Source of the DNA: Diplonema papillatum
Taxonomy: Eukaryota; Euglenozoa; Diplonemea; Diplonemida; Diplonemidae
Assembly (NCBI GenBank): GCA_030068145.1
Contig: JAPJBO010000222.1
Location: forward strand, 124,001-188,000
DNA: 64,000 nucleotides
Direction: 5' to 3'
The stretch's first letter is position 1. Each line of letters begins with the position of its first letter. Of the stretch, positions 9,880-21,328 are shown piece after piece. The notes under the pieces are model-generated. The model ran no database searches. It was given only the letters and a program-made list of their open reading frames with translations, and was not told the DNA's origin. A program made the translations under genes and the position numbers.

Positions 9880-10075
9880 CTAAAATTCGACCAAAAATTT
9901 TCGACTAAAAATTTCGACCAAAATTTTTGACCAAAAATTTTCGACCAAAAAGTTTCGACCAAAAATTTTGACCAAAATTTTTGACCAAAAATTTTCGACC
10001 AAAAATTTTCGACTAAAAATTTCGACCAAAATTTTTGACCAAAAATTTTTGACCAAAATTTTTCAAAGTAGTTAT
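9880..10075 (+). repeat. Minisatellite of TTTTCGACCAAAAA-type units
   Basis: About 14 short units of GACCAAAAATTTTCGACCAA type follow each other, with CGACT and CGACC variants. Similar A/T-rich phrases with CGGTC/GGTCGAA occur in the presumed intron of the large ankyrin gene (about 50.65-50.8 kb), which may reflect a shared repeat source. Confidence 0.75.
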
Positions 10076-10078
10076 GCG

Positions 10079-10144
10079 TGCAAGAAAAGTAGCTATGCGT
10101 GTAAGAAAAGTAGCTCTCAAGGATGCAGAAAAGTCAGGTGACAG
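10079..10144 (+). repeat. Isolated end of the 30.4-33.3 kb fold-back family
   Basis: The segment GTAAGAAAAGTAGCTCTCAA, GGATGCAGAAAAGTCAGG, TGACAGGCAGTAAAA is nearly the same as 33241-33303, the right end of the large fold-back unit. No left partner is seen, so this is a truncated copy. Confidence 0.65.
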
Positions 10145-10145
10145 G

Positions 10146-10231
10146 CAGTAAAATTTTTTTTTTTCTGACCACCCACTGTGGTGACCACCAGAGTGACAGG
10201 TAGCGTCCCCCCTCCACAGTGATGATAGCCT
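10146..10231 (-). repeat. Inverted copy of the repeat at 4572-4666
   Basis: Reverse complement of the 4.6-kb repeat, again with a T-run followed by CTGACCACCCACTGTGGTG and a block ending CCCCTCCACAGTG. It is wedged between the solo fold-back end (10079-10144) and the ACTAGT element (from 10239), which shows successive insertions at one place. Confidence 0.6.
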
Positions 10232-10238
10232 GCATGTA

Positions 10239-12763
10239 CACGGTGCACTAGTAAAAGTGAAAAAGGTGTTTTGACTAGTCATTTTACTAGTGAAAAAGCA
10301 TGACTAGTGCACTAGTACAAATGACTAGTGCACTAGTAAAAACACTAGTAAAAATGACTAGTGCACTAGTAAAAATGACTAGTGCACTAGTCAAAATGAC
10401 TAGTGTCCTAGTAGAAATCCACCTGTTCCGAACCGAAATCTGGGCTATTTTGTAGATTTCAGAGGGTCCCAGGGCACAACTGTACCCTACCGTTGCGCTT
10501 ACAACCGTGTTCGGAATAATGTTGGACCAGGAAAAAGTCGAAGTACTTTTCAAAACCCCCAAAAGTCCAAAAAAGTTCCGGTTCAAATATTTTACAGTAG
10601 GGTTCACGCCCACAAGGAAGTTTAGAATCCAAGAATACGATAAGATATGATACATGTGGTGTCTACAGTCAAGGGCGCGCCCAAGTCCGTTAACAGCGCC
10701 CTACAACTTGGAGGTCGCTACTTTAGCCAGACGCAGAAGGTGGCGAGTCGCTGAGCGTAGTCGGCACGGGCCATACGGAGCAAGGCCGGCGGCATGCCCG
10801 CGGAAGGACTCGACCTCGGCGAGCTCGCAGTGAAGCGAGCGTCGCTGAGTGAAGGCGACGTCCTGGCCGCCGAGTGGCGGTCACGCGCGTTTTTGACGGT
10901 GGATGCCGACGACAGCGGGCTGCTGGCGTTCAAGGAGTTGATCAAGTATAGCCGGTCCCGGACGTCGTGTTCCGGCACGTGGTCGGCGACGGGGGCAATC
11001 TCATGAGTCGCCCCGCCATGCTCACCCGAGCTGCTTGTCTACGCGACCCAGGCTACGCCCATAGTCATGATCGTGCAACCGCGAGTTTTAAGGACGAACA
11101 GAAACTAAAGGTAACCTGAACCAATTTGGACGCGTTTGCGGCCCGGAATTCGGGAAGCTTTGGAATGTTCGCACAATCTGCCGGTCCCATCATTGGTGTA
11201 ACGGAAACATGAAACGCAAAAGCTGCTTCGGTCAGACTTCAAAATACCGCCAAAAAGTGAAAACCCCAGGGAAAAGTCCAAAACTTTCAGAACCTCCAAA
11301 AGCCCAAAACTTTAACTCTAAAAAGTCCAAAAAAATTCCGGTCCAAAGAAGTTCCGGTCCAATATTTTTCTGAATGCGGTTGACGAAAGCTGGGGGCCAT
11401 GTCTGCCACGAGCGTCATTCAACAAAGCCAGTTCTGCAGGAATAAGTTACGATTACTCGTCGGTTTGTGTTTTGCGGCTGAACATGCAGAACTGTGATCG
11501 CTTTTTTGGTGGGCCACCCCGACTCTTCCCCCACAGGAATCGGGCTGAGTATTGAGTTCTAGAAAGTGCAAGTGCCATGAAGGCAAGCGAGCACCACAGC
11601 CGAGGACGGGGAGTTTCTGGGAACTTGTTGCCTACTGGGAGCGTTATACAGCTTGCCTGCCTCATGCTCTTCCGCACTTACTACTAGTAGCTCTCAATGC
11701 CCGATAGACAGTGCGTTGTGAATTCAAGCTAATCCGAGGCGGTGATTTTTATTGTCGTTGTGAACAACCGAAGATGCGAAAGAAGCTGCTTTCACAAATA
11801 GTACACCGGCTACGCGATTGCGGTAGACCCGACGAGTAGAAACCAGAACCTGCTGGTGTCCCACCCGACGAAAGGTTTGAGCAGTTGATCGGTGGGCTCA
11901 ATGGTCGTTAGCACGTCCCGAAACGACAAAGAAACGTGACTTCCAGGCATTCGAAATGCCTGGACAAAGCACCACGACGTGTTGACTGGTACACAACGCG
12001 CGCACCACAGGCTACAAGACTGGTTTTCCGCGGCGGCGTGAAAGAGGAAGCACGCAATGGGAGAGTGCCTCCAACACTAGAAAGCGGAGCACATAGCAGT
12101 GAGCAACGACACTATTTGTGGAATGTGCGCAACACAAAGCCTTGCATGCAAACAGTTCACAGGCGGACAAAGCCAGCACCTGTTGCACATTCATGTTGGG
12201 AAGCTCGGCAAGAATCGTGGGTTTTAGGGAACCCACTACTGTAAATGCACTGTGTCCGGTGCGATGCCAAGGCGATAGGAGCGCCATGAACGACAAGCCG
12301 AATCTACGGACCAGAGTTTGAATGTGGTCGGAAGCCCGCATTATTCCAGTGTCTGAAACCTGTCACGACATGTCTCTGACCTCACCGTGCAGGGATAGCA
12401 CTGTCGTTTGCACTATGTTTGCTAAGCCATACAAGCTCAGGGACTTTCCCAAGAAACCAACCAAAACCCTCGCAACTCGGCCTGTCTCGCGAAAACTGGG
12501 GTTGCCCAGGTGGTTTGTGGTGTCTGGGCACCGGTGGTCACGGTAGTGCCGTGGAACCCCTCGAAAACTCTCAAAACACCCAGGACTTGGGTCCAGGTTA
12601 GGTGGATTTTGTCTAAATCACTAGTCATTTTTACTAGTGCACTAGTCATTTTTACTAGTGCACTAGTCATTTTTACTAGTGGCACTAGTCATTTTACTAG
12701 TCAAAATTTTGACTAGTAAAACCACTAGTCAAAGTCAAAAAAGTCCTTGACTAGTGCACCGTG
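10239..12763. mobile_element. Transposon-like unit with long inverted ends made of ACTAGT motifs
   Basis: The left end begins CACGGTGCACTAGT after a TA and the right end finishes ACTAGTGCACCGTG before a TA, which fits a TA target duplication. The inverted ends extend about 180-240 bp (10239 to about 10475, and about 12545 to 12763) and consist of repeated GACTAGTGCACTAGT-AAAAAT blocks, so each arm is itself a tandem array. Inner parts still match through AAATCCACCT and the GGGTCCCAGGGCAC region. No transposase frame is visible in the 2.1-kb interior, so the unit is non-autonomous. It carries a piece of an EF-hand gene. A 201-bp relative lies at 41035-41235. Confidence 0.75.
10722..11006 (+). 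pseudogene. EF-hand gene fragment inside the ACTAGT transposon-like unit
   Basis: A GC-rich island in AT-richer surroundings. In the frame starting at 10794, residues 37-48 (DADDSGLLAFKE) make a complete EF-hand loop with D1, D3, S5, G6 and E12, preceded by a helix-like RSRAFLTV and followed by LIKYS. This is one calcium-binding hand and not a whole protein (about 70 codons). Its position within the inverted ends suggests a captured host gene fragment, as seen in Pack-type transposons. Whether it is transcribed is unknown. Confidence 0.6.
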
Positions 12764-12980
12764 TATATAGGGGGGGGGGGGGGGGGGGGGGGGTCAGGTC
12801 AGATTCTGCCAACGACTCCGCAATCTGGCCGCTTAGGGCCACCCCTGGGGGGGGGGGAGTTGGGATTTTGAGGGCTGTCCTCGGGGTACGGGTGGGAGGT
12901 TGGAGGTTGGGTGACAGGTTATGCTTGCGCTGTTCGCATGAAGGCTCGTTGGCTCGAAGAAGTGGAAGTAGCGTAGGCTA
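12764..12980. repeat. Poly-G tract (about 24 G) and G-rich flank
   Basis: A run of G from about 12770 to 12793 begins six bases after the right end of the ACTAGT unit. The flank to 12980 is G-rich with further short G runs and holds no gene. Confidence 0.65.
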
Positions 12981-13914
12981 TTGTTTGGTGTTACTCTTAC
13001 AGACGTAAGATTTTATTTCCCTTCACTGATGGCTGCCGCGACGAACCTTGCTTCTTCGTATCACATGCGGAGAGAGAGTGGAGAGAACGACAGTGAGGGT
13101 TTGGAGGAGGACGCAGCGTGCGTCGGGGCCCGTGAGGAAGCACCGGCCACCTTGCTAGATAAAACCTGCCTTGGAAGAGGCACCTTATTATTCGCGGGGG
13201 TAGGCACCCCTGCGGAAGGAACACTAGGCTTTAGGGCAACCGAATCGTTGTATGGTAACCTGATACGTGTGTGTGCGATGATGTGGGTTTGCGTGACAGC
13301 CCGATACGTGCGCTGGCTGTTACACGAGCTTGATGCTCCGCACGGATGTTTGGTGCCGTGTGCCGTGGGCACCGCCCGCTGCACACGCGGATTCGTTTGC
13401 GACAATAACCTCGGAGGGAAAAAGACTGCGTGTTTATCCCACTCAAGAAAAAAAATGGAAGTTTCCGTGTTTGACTGTTTGTTGTCCTCCACAGTCGGGG
13501 TTCTCTAGCTGCACGGTGAGGTTTTGGCTCGCCTTTGGTTCGTCTTCGTGTTGTTCGTGTATTGAATTTGCCATTGCGGTCGTGTCTTCTTTCGTGTGCA
13601 GGAACATGTAAGTGGCGTTGTCTGTGTACGTAGGTTCCGGGCGTGTGAGGTGGCTTCGTTGTTGTAATATGTCCAGTTTTGATCTGTGAAAGGGGTACGG
13701 TTACGTTTGCGGATGGTGTAGTGGCCGGCGTTCTCTCGTCCAGTACAGCTTGGAGTTCGTATTTGTGTTCGTAGTCCGGGATCAGCTGCCACTGGGGTTT
13801 GATTTTCGTTTGCGAATTCGTTCCGTCTAAGACACAGCAGTAATGTGTCTTGTGCTGCTCGGATGTTGGTTTGCGTTTCTGCCGTCTTTGTCTTTTTGCA
13901 CTTGCTACACGACG

Positions 13915-14065
13915 CACTAGTAAGGTACATAACTTGTGAAAATAACTAGTTATTTTATAACTAGTTATATTTGTAACTTGTGACTAGCACAAGCTAGCTA
14001 TATAACTAGCACGAGCTAGTTAACTAGCACAAGCTAGTTATATAACTAGCTCCCTGCAGGCATTT
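13915..14065 (+). repeat. Array of CTAGTTATATAACTAG palindromic motifs
   Basis: Contains several near-palindromes of the type ATAACTAGTTAT and AACTAGCACAAGCTAGTT within 150 bases. The motif style recalls the ACTAGT ends at 10.24 and 41.0 kb, and a partial counterpart AGCTAGTTATATGACT is at 14858-14875. This could be another fold-back end pair (about 13.92-14.88 kb), but the right partner is weak. Confidence 0.45.
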
Positions 14066-14189
14066 AGGGTAAAATGCACTGAAGCCCACCACAGCTTGAA
14101 AGACCAGGACTTTAAAACTCAGTCGCGGTGTCAGACACCGGGAAACCCCGATGTGTCAAAAAAAGTCGTACGTCCCTTTTTAGAGTTAA

Positions 14190-14640
14190 GGTTTTTGTTA
14201 GTGAAGAAGTGAAGCCACTGGTGATCACCACGGCGGAAGCTACTGGCGGCATCTATTGGCGGAAAATTCTCTCACGACAGAAACTCTTGGTGGATTTCTT
14301 TCATAACGGAAACTATTGGTGGAAAGTTCTCTCACGACCGAAACAGGATGGAAACTTTCTAGTGGAGTTTTTCTTGTGGGCGAAAACTACCGGCAGAAGT
14401 TTCTTCACGGGAAATTGCGGGCAAAATCTTTTTACAACGAACAAACTATTATGGTGGAGATTTCTCTCGTGGCAGAAACCTGATGGAAATTTCTCATGGC
14501 AGAAACTACCGGCGAAAATTTCTTATGGCGAAAAACGTTGGGCGGAAACTTCTCATGGCGAAAAATGTTAGGAAGGTTTTTGTTCCGGATACAATTGGTG
14601 GAAACTTCTCCCACGGCAGAAACCTGATGGAAATTTGTGT
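14190..14640 (+). repeat. Diverged minisatellite of GGCGGAAACTACTGG-type units
   Basis: Roughly 13 units of about 30 bases with the theme CTCATGGCGAAAACTATTGG-TGGAAATTT. Units differ by many substitutions, so the array is old. It interrupts the 3' side of the Penelope-like element. Confidence 0.65.
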
Positions 14641-16056
14641 ACAGTCTCCATCTACAGTTCTTCAAATCCTTTCTGCTTAGATCGATTGTCACAAAACGCT
14701 TCTTGCTTGACGAAGAGACAGCCGAGACAGCCGAGCAGCAGATAGCAAGAAAAAGCGGGCCAGGATACCCAGTCTGAGCGCTGAAGTTGGAAGACACCGT
14801 CCTTTTTGACTCAGCTCAATGCAGTTTCACTGTATTTCACCGGTTATTCTACTGGGAGAGCTAGTTATATGACTGGTACATACGCTATATGTTGGGGTGC
14901 CTTTTTTTTTTTTGCAGAAACTGTCCAGACATCCTTGAACGGTGTTGGCCTTTACTGCGAGGATTGTCATGCTGTACGGTTGATCTTCTGTTTTGACGTA
15001 ACCGCAGTGGTTGCAATGGACTGTTGTCGTCTGTAGGTGTAGCAATTCGTTGAAGGCATCGCTGCAGTTTGGTTGGCAAGTGCGGCGTTCTTCGTTTTTG
15101 TTCTCTATTGCAGCGAGTAGTTGAAAAAGGCCTCTTCTAGGTCGTGTTGTTCGCCGTCGCCGAGGTGCGTGTCCATGTGTTCAAAGAGCTTTTGAACGGC
15201 GTTCTGGTTTTTCTTGCCCTTATCCGTTCGTTCACGTCGGTGTACTTGCGTACCTGGTTTGGCAACTGTGTCGCAGGTTTAGCGACACTTCGACACTTGC
15301 AGGAAGCAAGAGTTCCTTGTCGTATGTTTACGAAGTTGCTTTGGGTGTTTCCGCCTTGTTTCGGCTGCTATTGCTGCGGCGATAGTGATAATTGCAACGA
15401 GGCTGGCTACTCGTTCCGTTACGGTTAATACGTGTGGGGGTTATGATGGGAAGTCAACAGAGGATGGTGAATCGCTCGGCAAGTGAGCCGGGTAGAAGTT
15501 GGCTGGCCTGGGTTTGCCAACGTACTCCGGCTCGTTGATACGAGGTTTGCGTGTTTTGTGTCGGGCGATGCAGAATCCAAGGAACGGTTTGAGTTGGCTG
15601 CGGAGTCATGGCGGGTTGCAGAATTTTTCAGTGAGCCATGCGTTCCAGGGTGCGTATAGTAGCCGTGGGTTGTGGCCTCTGTCGATCATGGCATATACGC
15701 TTCTTTGCATTTCTACGCGTATCCGGACTCCGAGAAACACTAGAAAAGTGAAAGGGTGCCGCTCGTTTCGGGCGATGTGTCACTCCGTTGTGAAACCTTG
15801 CAAAGTCCCCTGGGGGGGGGTGATTGGATTGGGTAGGGTGTGGTCGTTATGCTACGGCGTGAAAAGCCAGGAAGTTTCGACGCTAATCTTCGACTCTTGA
15901 TTATGTTCACTGGGCTGCGTGCTCGTCAGGAAGATCCCGGTGCCTGGCTTTTCTTCTGGGTGGTTTCGTTTGAGGGCTTTCATCACGCATTTCAATAGGC
16001 CCGATAGTTCGAGGTGGGCATTTGTGAGAGTTGCTTTGGGTGCCTCGCGTTTTGTG

Positions 16057-16530
16057 TTACGGTGTCTTGCTTTTTTCTGCGGCAACACCGGCTATCCAAC
16101 GGAAAGATGGTTCTGCTTTGTGTAATTTTATGGAGCCGTAGAGGTGTGGTAGTCCCTTGTGAAACGGTAGGTCGAGCTCTGCCACTATACGTTTGTGGTT
16201 GCTCTCTACTTCTGCTTTTGTGATCGTTGGTTTCTCGTATGTTTCATTTGCGTCGAGTTGTTGTCGCAGCGCGTGTGTGTATTGGGCTTTACAAAAGTAT
16301 CCAAAATCGTGCGTTGTTTTGTCTACTGGTAAGATGATCAGGTGTTGTTTAATGACAGTTAGTTCGGCTGTTGTATTCAGTTTTTCGTCGTCTGAAGGTG
16401 GTAGAGCCGCCATTCTTCGTGAGATTTCGTCTTTGAGCTCCGTTTCGAATGAGGTCGTGTCACTGCCTGCGGGATAGTATGTCTGTACGTACTCCTCTAT
16501 TGCCTCGTGTTGTGTTTCGGTCAGAGCGTG
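16057..16530 (-). pseudogene. RT N-terminal region of the Penelope-like element
   Basis: The best-preserved piece of the element. It runs from HALTETQHEAIEEYVQTYY through DEISRRMAALPPSDDEK to LIILPVDKTTHDFGYFCKA, LDANETYEKPTITKAEVE and LPHLYGSIKLHKAEPSFRW. The helical lead-in, the xPxDKxx segment and the YGxxKxHK segment occur in the same order and spacing as at the start of Penelope-like RT domains. Further RT-like text (LELSGLLKCVMKALKRNHPE) continues downstream at 15852-16088. LINE or other RT lineages remain possible without an alignment. Confidence 0.55.
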
Positions 16531-17493
16531 GTGGCTTTGCTAGCATCTGTACTTTCTGCCCCTGCTGACGATTTCCGTAAGCCCGCTTTCTTTCGTAAAA
16601 TCTGAGAGGGAGCCTATGGCGTGGCCGTTGATCGTTTTCCCGGAGTTGTATCTGTGGCATGCGCAGTGCTCTGGTTTAGGGAGTGGTATGCCAGGCAGTT
16701 CCTTGCTGATCCGTGTGACGTTTTGTAGCCTAAGATGCAGTGGGGGGTTCGGTCGGAAGGAGATTTTAGTGTGTTGTAGGATCTCTTCTTTTGGGCAAGC
16801 GCGTTTGATCGCCGGTTGTTGTAAGATGTCGTGTAAACGCAGTGAGTTGATGTGTTCACTGCCGTGCGTGATGATGAGCCTTGCTGGTGCCCCGTCGTCC
16901 TTTATTACTTTGTTGAGTGTTATCTCCCCGAGTCAATATTTTAGGCTTCTTTCGAGTGCTGTGACATTAGGCGGTAGATTGGTGCGAGGTGCACGTGCGA
17001 TAAGTCAGTTAAGCAGTCGCTTGATCCGTGTGCGTCCCATGAGGTCGAAGTTGTAGCTGGCGAGATCTTTGTCGCCGAGGTTTAACAGGTGGTGCAGTTG
17101 GTTCCTTATGGCGAAGGCTCGCGCTTCGGTAGTGATGTTGGTCTGCAGTTTTCCTTCTTCCGACCATGCCCACTTCTCGACCTTTGGTGCGTTTTTTGTT
17201 CGTTCGTGGTGCTGATTGGTTCGCTTTCTGCTTTTTCTGGAGCGTGTGAGTGTGTTTCTGGTATGTCGTTGGACGTTGTATATATACTATCAGTCATTCT
17301 CATAGCGACCGTTCAAAAATGACCACCCTGTGGCAGCGCATACAGTCACCAAAGGTGTCATCGACCAATCTTTGATGCTATGAGCGCAGGTGTCCCTGAA
17401 ATCTCTGTTCCCGAAAATTTAGAAAAAAAAGACGACCCCCCTTGGACGAGTTCAGCCGGATATAGTTATACCTAGATCATACCGGGAGCACGT

Positions 17494-18240
17494 ATGATAT
17501 GTGCCCGCTGCTCCCGAGAAGACACGGAATGGAAAGATCGGTCACGAAATCGTCAAAATACCGCCTCGGATCCCAAAAAAGGTTGGCCTCCATGGCCCCT
17601 CCTTTTGCACCTCGCTTCACCAGGCAAATTACCATCGCACTTCGGAACTGGGATGGCAGGTACTGAAACAGGGATGCTGCCAAATTGGCTGTGCGAAAAC
17701 CTGGAGAAAGGTTGCTTCGTTTCCTCAGCCCGTGTCGCGTGTGCTCGAAGTGAAGAAGAGACTGGCACAAGAGAATTTTATCTGTTTGAAGTGCCTCCAG
17801 GAGTGTGGTGCCGTGCACACCACACCTTCGGCCGGACGAAGCACACACGACTACGACTGCAGCGGCAACAACTACGACCAAACAGCGACGGCAAAAACTA
17901 CTTAGACAGGCGCCTTCAAACTGCCCGAATTGGATGCTTGTTGTGAATGCTCCTGCCTATGCACCCCCCAGAAGTATCTGCTTCGGATGCTACAAACCGT
18001 GCCTTTCGGCGGAGCAGAACCCATCTGTGTTCGATACCCTCTGCAAGTTGCAAATTCGGGCAAAGTGCCGACCACGACTGCGGCGAGAACAATGTCACAC
18101 GCATTCTTGAACGAGGTTCCGACAATGCCAGCTGATTTTCGCCGCATGGTTTTGCAACTGCTCGTTGACATGGAATGCAATGAGAAGGAGATCAATGCAG
18201 CGTTTTGCGATTAAAGAATTCGGATGCAGTTGCAGAGAAT
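17494..18240 (+). pseudogene. Cysteine-containing frames of unknown function, probably gene remains
   Basis: Several overlapping plus-strand frames here have zinc-ligand-like pairs: GCCQIGC and FICLKCLQEC in the frame from 17501, CFGCYKPC in the frame from 17805, and a helical C-terminus (LNEVPTMPADFRRMVLQLLVDMEC) in the frame from 17930. No single frame holds them all, so either several short exons or a decayed gene is present. I do not recognise the family. Confidence 0.3.
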
Positions 18241-18559
18241 CCTTCAGGAGCCTTCTGACAGGCGCCAAACCTCGGCCGTACAAGGAATACAACGCATTAT
18301 CGCATCTTGGTGGTGGGACGCTAGTGCGCCTGAGCCAGAAGCTCATGTTCCTCTTCCTCTTGCTTCTCTAGGCCCTCCAGGCTTATTACGACACGCAGAA
18401 TCTCATCTTCCTGACTATTGGTGCCCTGGATAAAGAGCCTAAGCCCACAGGGTCTAGGCCCTCGTGGTGCCCCTAGTGGTATAGTACGGTGCCACAGGGG
18501 AAAGCTGTGGCAGTCCATACACCCACCATCCCCGCCTCTAATTTGGTCAATCAAAGATG

Positions 18560-19020
18560 ATTTTAATCCGGAGCGTGCCTGAAAACTCTGGTTTGAATGT
18601 GGGGTTTGGTATAGTTTGTTCGTTGTGATGTGTGAGGTTGGTGTGGAGGGTGTATTAGTGAATTTAGTGTGGTGGTGGATGCTGGAGACCGTATTGTGTG
18701 GGTGGGAGTAGGAGGGTAGAGTGTTAGGTAGTTTCGGAGGTGGAGGGCTGGGGGAGGTATAGTTCGGGGTGTGATGGTCGGCGCTGCTGGAGGGAATGGT
18801 GGCAGATATGGAGTTGGTTTCATGCTCGCAGGGTTTCGGATAGTTAAGATAGTTGTAAGTCGTATGGTGATATGTTCGTAAGGGGGTGGAAGATGTCGAA
18901 GTGTGCTGTTTAGTGGGTGTTCGGAGTTGGTGGATGTTTGCAGTCGTGGGTGGCGGTTTTCGTGCTCGGGTTCATTTCGGCGGAATGTTTGTCGCGGCGT
19001 TTTGTTGTGGGTATGCAATG
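18560..19020. other. G/T-rich low-complexity stretch
   Basis: The plus strand is dominated by GTGTGG, GGTGGTGG and GTTAG-like runs. The opposite-strand frame of 181 codons is a Thr/Pro/Arg/His-rich translation of this bias and I do not regard it as a gene. Confidence 0.5.
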
Positions 19021-19880
19021 AACGGTCAGGCAGCGTCTTCGTACTGGGGGTCCCGGTCTTCATATGCCCCGCAGCGCCACCATACGTGTTCGAGTGTTTC
19101 CTCCTCACCGCTCACGCAGAAGGCATAGCGCGGCACCCTCGTCGCCGCTCCACAGCACGGTGCGTGACCTCGTCGGCATTGAGCCGGCGATAACCCCCGC
19201 GGCGTCCCTCGCAATGTCAGGTGCCGTCGCGGACGCCGTCCAGAGCCTGTAGGTCCTCCGATGGTCCACTCCTGCTGACATGCCGCCGAAATCCGTCGCT
19301 GTTTCAACTCCTTCCACCGCCACGTTCACGTGCGCCAGGTCTCTCACCAGGTGCTTGAGTGCGCCGTTCTCAAGCTCCAGAAGCCCAAATGTCGTCCCAT
19401 TTTTCGGCTCTGACGCCCAATACATCGCTATCCCACCGAAACCCAACTTTCCCCACGTATTCGGCGGCGATCCCCACGGGGCCGTAGAGACGCACCTCAT
19501 CTCCGTATCACTCCCTGATCCGGGCAATACGCTCCCTCAGGCGTACCCTCTTCCAACATTCCACGAGCAGCACCATGGAGGCGGCATGGCAGGGCTACGT
19601 GAGGGTCTAGCAGATGCGCTTTGTCGAACACTCCGAGTACCACCTCTTGCGACCTCCTGAGCTGCGTCGTACATCACAGGCCCCGCACGAGCGACGCGGC
19701 AAAACGGTTCATCCCGCTCATATGCTGGGCGCTGAAGAAGGGGACAAATGGAAGTGCGGTATGAAAAGCGGAGGAGACTGTCAAACGACGGCACCAAGAG
19801 CGTACGGACAGAAAGCTGACGTTCGTGCAGCCCCGGAGGAGTCCTTTACGCTAACCACCTCAGGGAAGGTGATGGCCTAG
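19020..19880 (-). mobile_element. 3' fragment of a LINE-type retrotransposon
   Basis: Minus-strand fragments include RFSYRTSICPLL near 19.75 kb, an RERIARIRE-like helix, and at 19026-19200 the block FCVSGEEETLEHVWWRCG preceded by a CC pair. That block follows the pattern C...C..G.EET.EH.L..C found at the C-terminus of many LINE RTs. The reading frame changes several times, so this is a dead fragment. Coordinates are approximate. Confidence 0.5.
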
Positions 19881-20092
19881 CCGTGAAAACGTGCGCCAAA
19901 CACCGGATGACGCAGCGCCACGTGTTCGACGACAGCGGAATGCTGTCGCAACCATCACCGCCGGTGTCTCGATCATGAGATGCCGACGTGTGACAGCTGC
20001 AAGAAGCACGCCGACCTGAGGAGTCGAGGACCCGGGCACTGCTGCAGGAAGGGGCACCACCAGGCGGCGGTGGCGAGAGGAGAAGGAGGGAC

Positions 20093-21328
20093 ATTCCCCA
20101 TCATGCTATTAAAGTTTGCTAATTTCCCCATTATGCTATTAAAGTTGCTAATTTCCCCATTATGCTATTAAAGCTGCTAATTTCCCCATTCTGGGGGGGT
20201 TTTTTGCTAATTTCCCCATTATGCTATTAAAGTTGATAATTTCCCCATTATGCTATTAAAGTGGTGCTAATTTCCCCATTATGCTATTAAAGTGGCGCTA
20301 ATTTCCCCATTATGCCATTAAGGTTTGCTAATTTCCCCATGCTGCGACTGGGCTACTGGCGGTCGTAGTACAGCACAGGTAGTCTGGTCAAGACTTTTTG
20401 TGAGTAGTTTTGTCCATTTTCGAGGAAGATAATGACAATGCACTTTCTAACCGTGCCTAACGCGAGCAGTCGTTTGATGAAATCGATTCGACGGCGCTAC
20501 TTAGCCTACTGTCAGTAGATTGTTTCGAGAAAACGGCTTATTTCCACCGGACAGTTAACTTTGCAAGTCACACTGTGACTCCGACTCACAGCGTCTTGGC
20601 ACTGTGCTGGTCCGCGGGAAACAATCAGCATGTTCACCAAAAGGGGTCAGCAGGGTTCGCACTGACAGCTCAGCTGGTGATCTGACACCAGACTAAGTTG
20701 GAGCAGACTAAAGACAGCTGCACCGAAGCTAAGCTCTCACTGTCTCAGCTGCACTGTAGCAAAGCAACGCTTCCATACTGTAGGCTGCACTGCAGCGTGG
20801 ACCTTTGTGGTACTCATTTGGAAATTTGATGAGGCTTTTCATCATTTCATGAGCCCAGTTTTGTCTTGTCACAGTTGTGGATTCAGATACAGTGGAATGC
20901 CGCTGCGGTGGCCATGATGGGCGCCGGGTCAAACCCGAAGTGCCAGGGCGGGCACTTCGGGTTTGAACGTGTTCTCGTCGGCCATGCTGCATGTCTTGGA
21001 CCAACCAAGGACTCCTGAAGGAGTGTACTGATGATTTCATGACCAGCAAGCTATTAGCCGTATCCTCACATACGTAACAAGGGTTTGCGGGAAGCCATTC
21101 CCGAAAAGGTTGGACATGTTCGTGGTAGAGGCCGCGGGAAACTGTGGAAAACGGGTGGAAACCCGCCAAAACCCAAAAAAAATGTTCTAATGGCATAATG
21201 GGGAAATTTGCAAACTTTAATAGCATAATGGGGAAATTAGCACCGCTTTAATAGCATAATGGGGAAATTAGCAGCACTTTATTAGCATAATGGGGAAATT
21301 AGCAAACTTTAATAGCATAATGGGGAAT
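20093..21328. mobile_element. Fold-back unit with inverted ends of tandem 30-bp repeats
   Basis: The left end begins ATTCCCCATCATGCTATTAA and the right end finishes in its inverse (TTAATAGCATAATGGGGAAT). Left arm 20093-20345 holds about eight units, right arm 21180-21328 about five, with unit GCTAATTTCCCCATTATGCT-ATTAAAGTT. The 830-bp middle codes for nothing I recognise and contains a perfect 16-bp hairpin at 20929-20966. The arms have different copy numbers, which suggests unequal exchange after insertion. Confidence 0.75.
20929..20966. repeat. Perfect hairpin, 16-bp stem and 6-base loop
   Basis: TCAAACCCGAAGTGCC, loop AGGGCG, then GGCACTTCGGGTTTGA. It lies near the right side of the interior of the 20.1-21.3 kb fold-back unit. 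Confidence 0.85.

Larger units (their letters stand above)
12981..17330 (-). mobile_element. Old Penelope-like (or similar non-LTR) retroelement, heavily decayed
   Basis: The minus strand codes in several pieces for an RT-type protein rich in A and C codons (the plus strand is strikingly G/T-rich). From upstream to downstream it shows a region with NQLHHLLNLGDKDLASYNF, a Cys-containing block with CHRYNSGKTINGHA, then the RT entry at 16057-16530. The phrases HLIILPVDKTT, YFCKAQY and PHLYGSIKLHK match the conserved start of Penelope-like RTs (PADK ... YG-PK-HK ... RPI). The body has several breaks and is not functional. A shorter, internally deleted relative is at 55365-55940. The exact clade (Chlamys, Neptune or other) and the ends are unclear. 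Confidence 0.55.

Noticed and set aside
10239-12763. CACTA-type (EnSpm) assignment for the ACTAGT unit
   Set aside because: The ends start CACGGTG and not CACTA, and the flanks suggest a 2-base TA duplication instead of three bases; without a transposase the superfamily stays open.
13231-13917. 228-codon minus frame as a separate gene
   Set aside because: Composition follows the A/C bias of the decayed Penelope-like region and a second frame overlaps it equally well; no domain is visible.
18563-19108. 181-codon Thr/Pro-rich minus frame
   Set aside because: It follows the G/T-rich bias of the plus strand; amino-acid composition is low complexity throughout.
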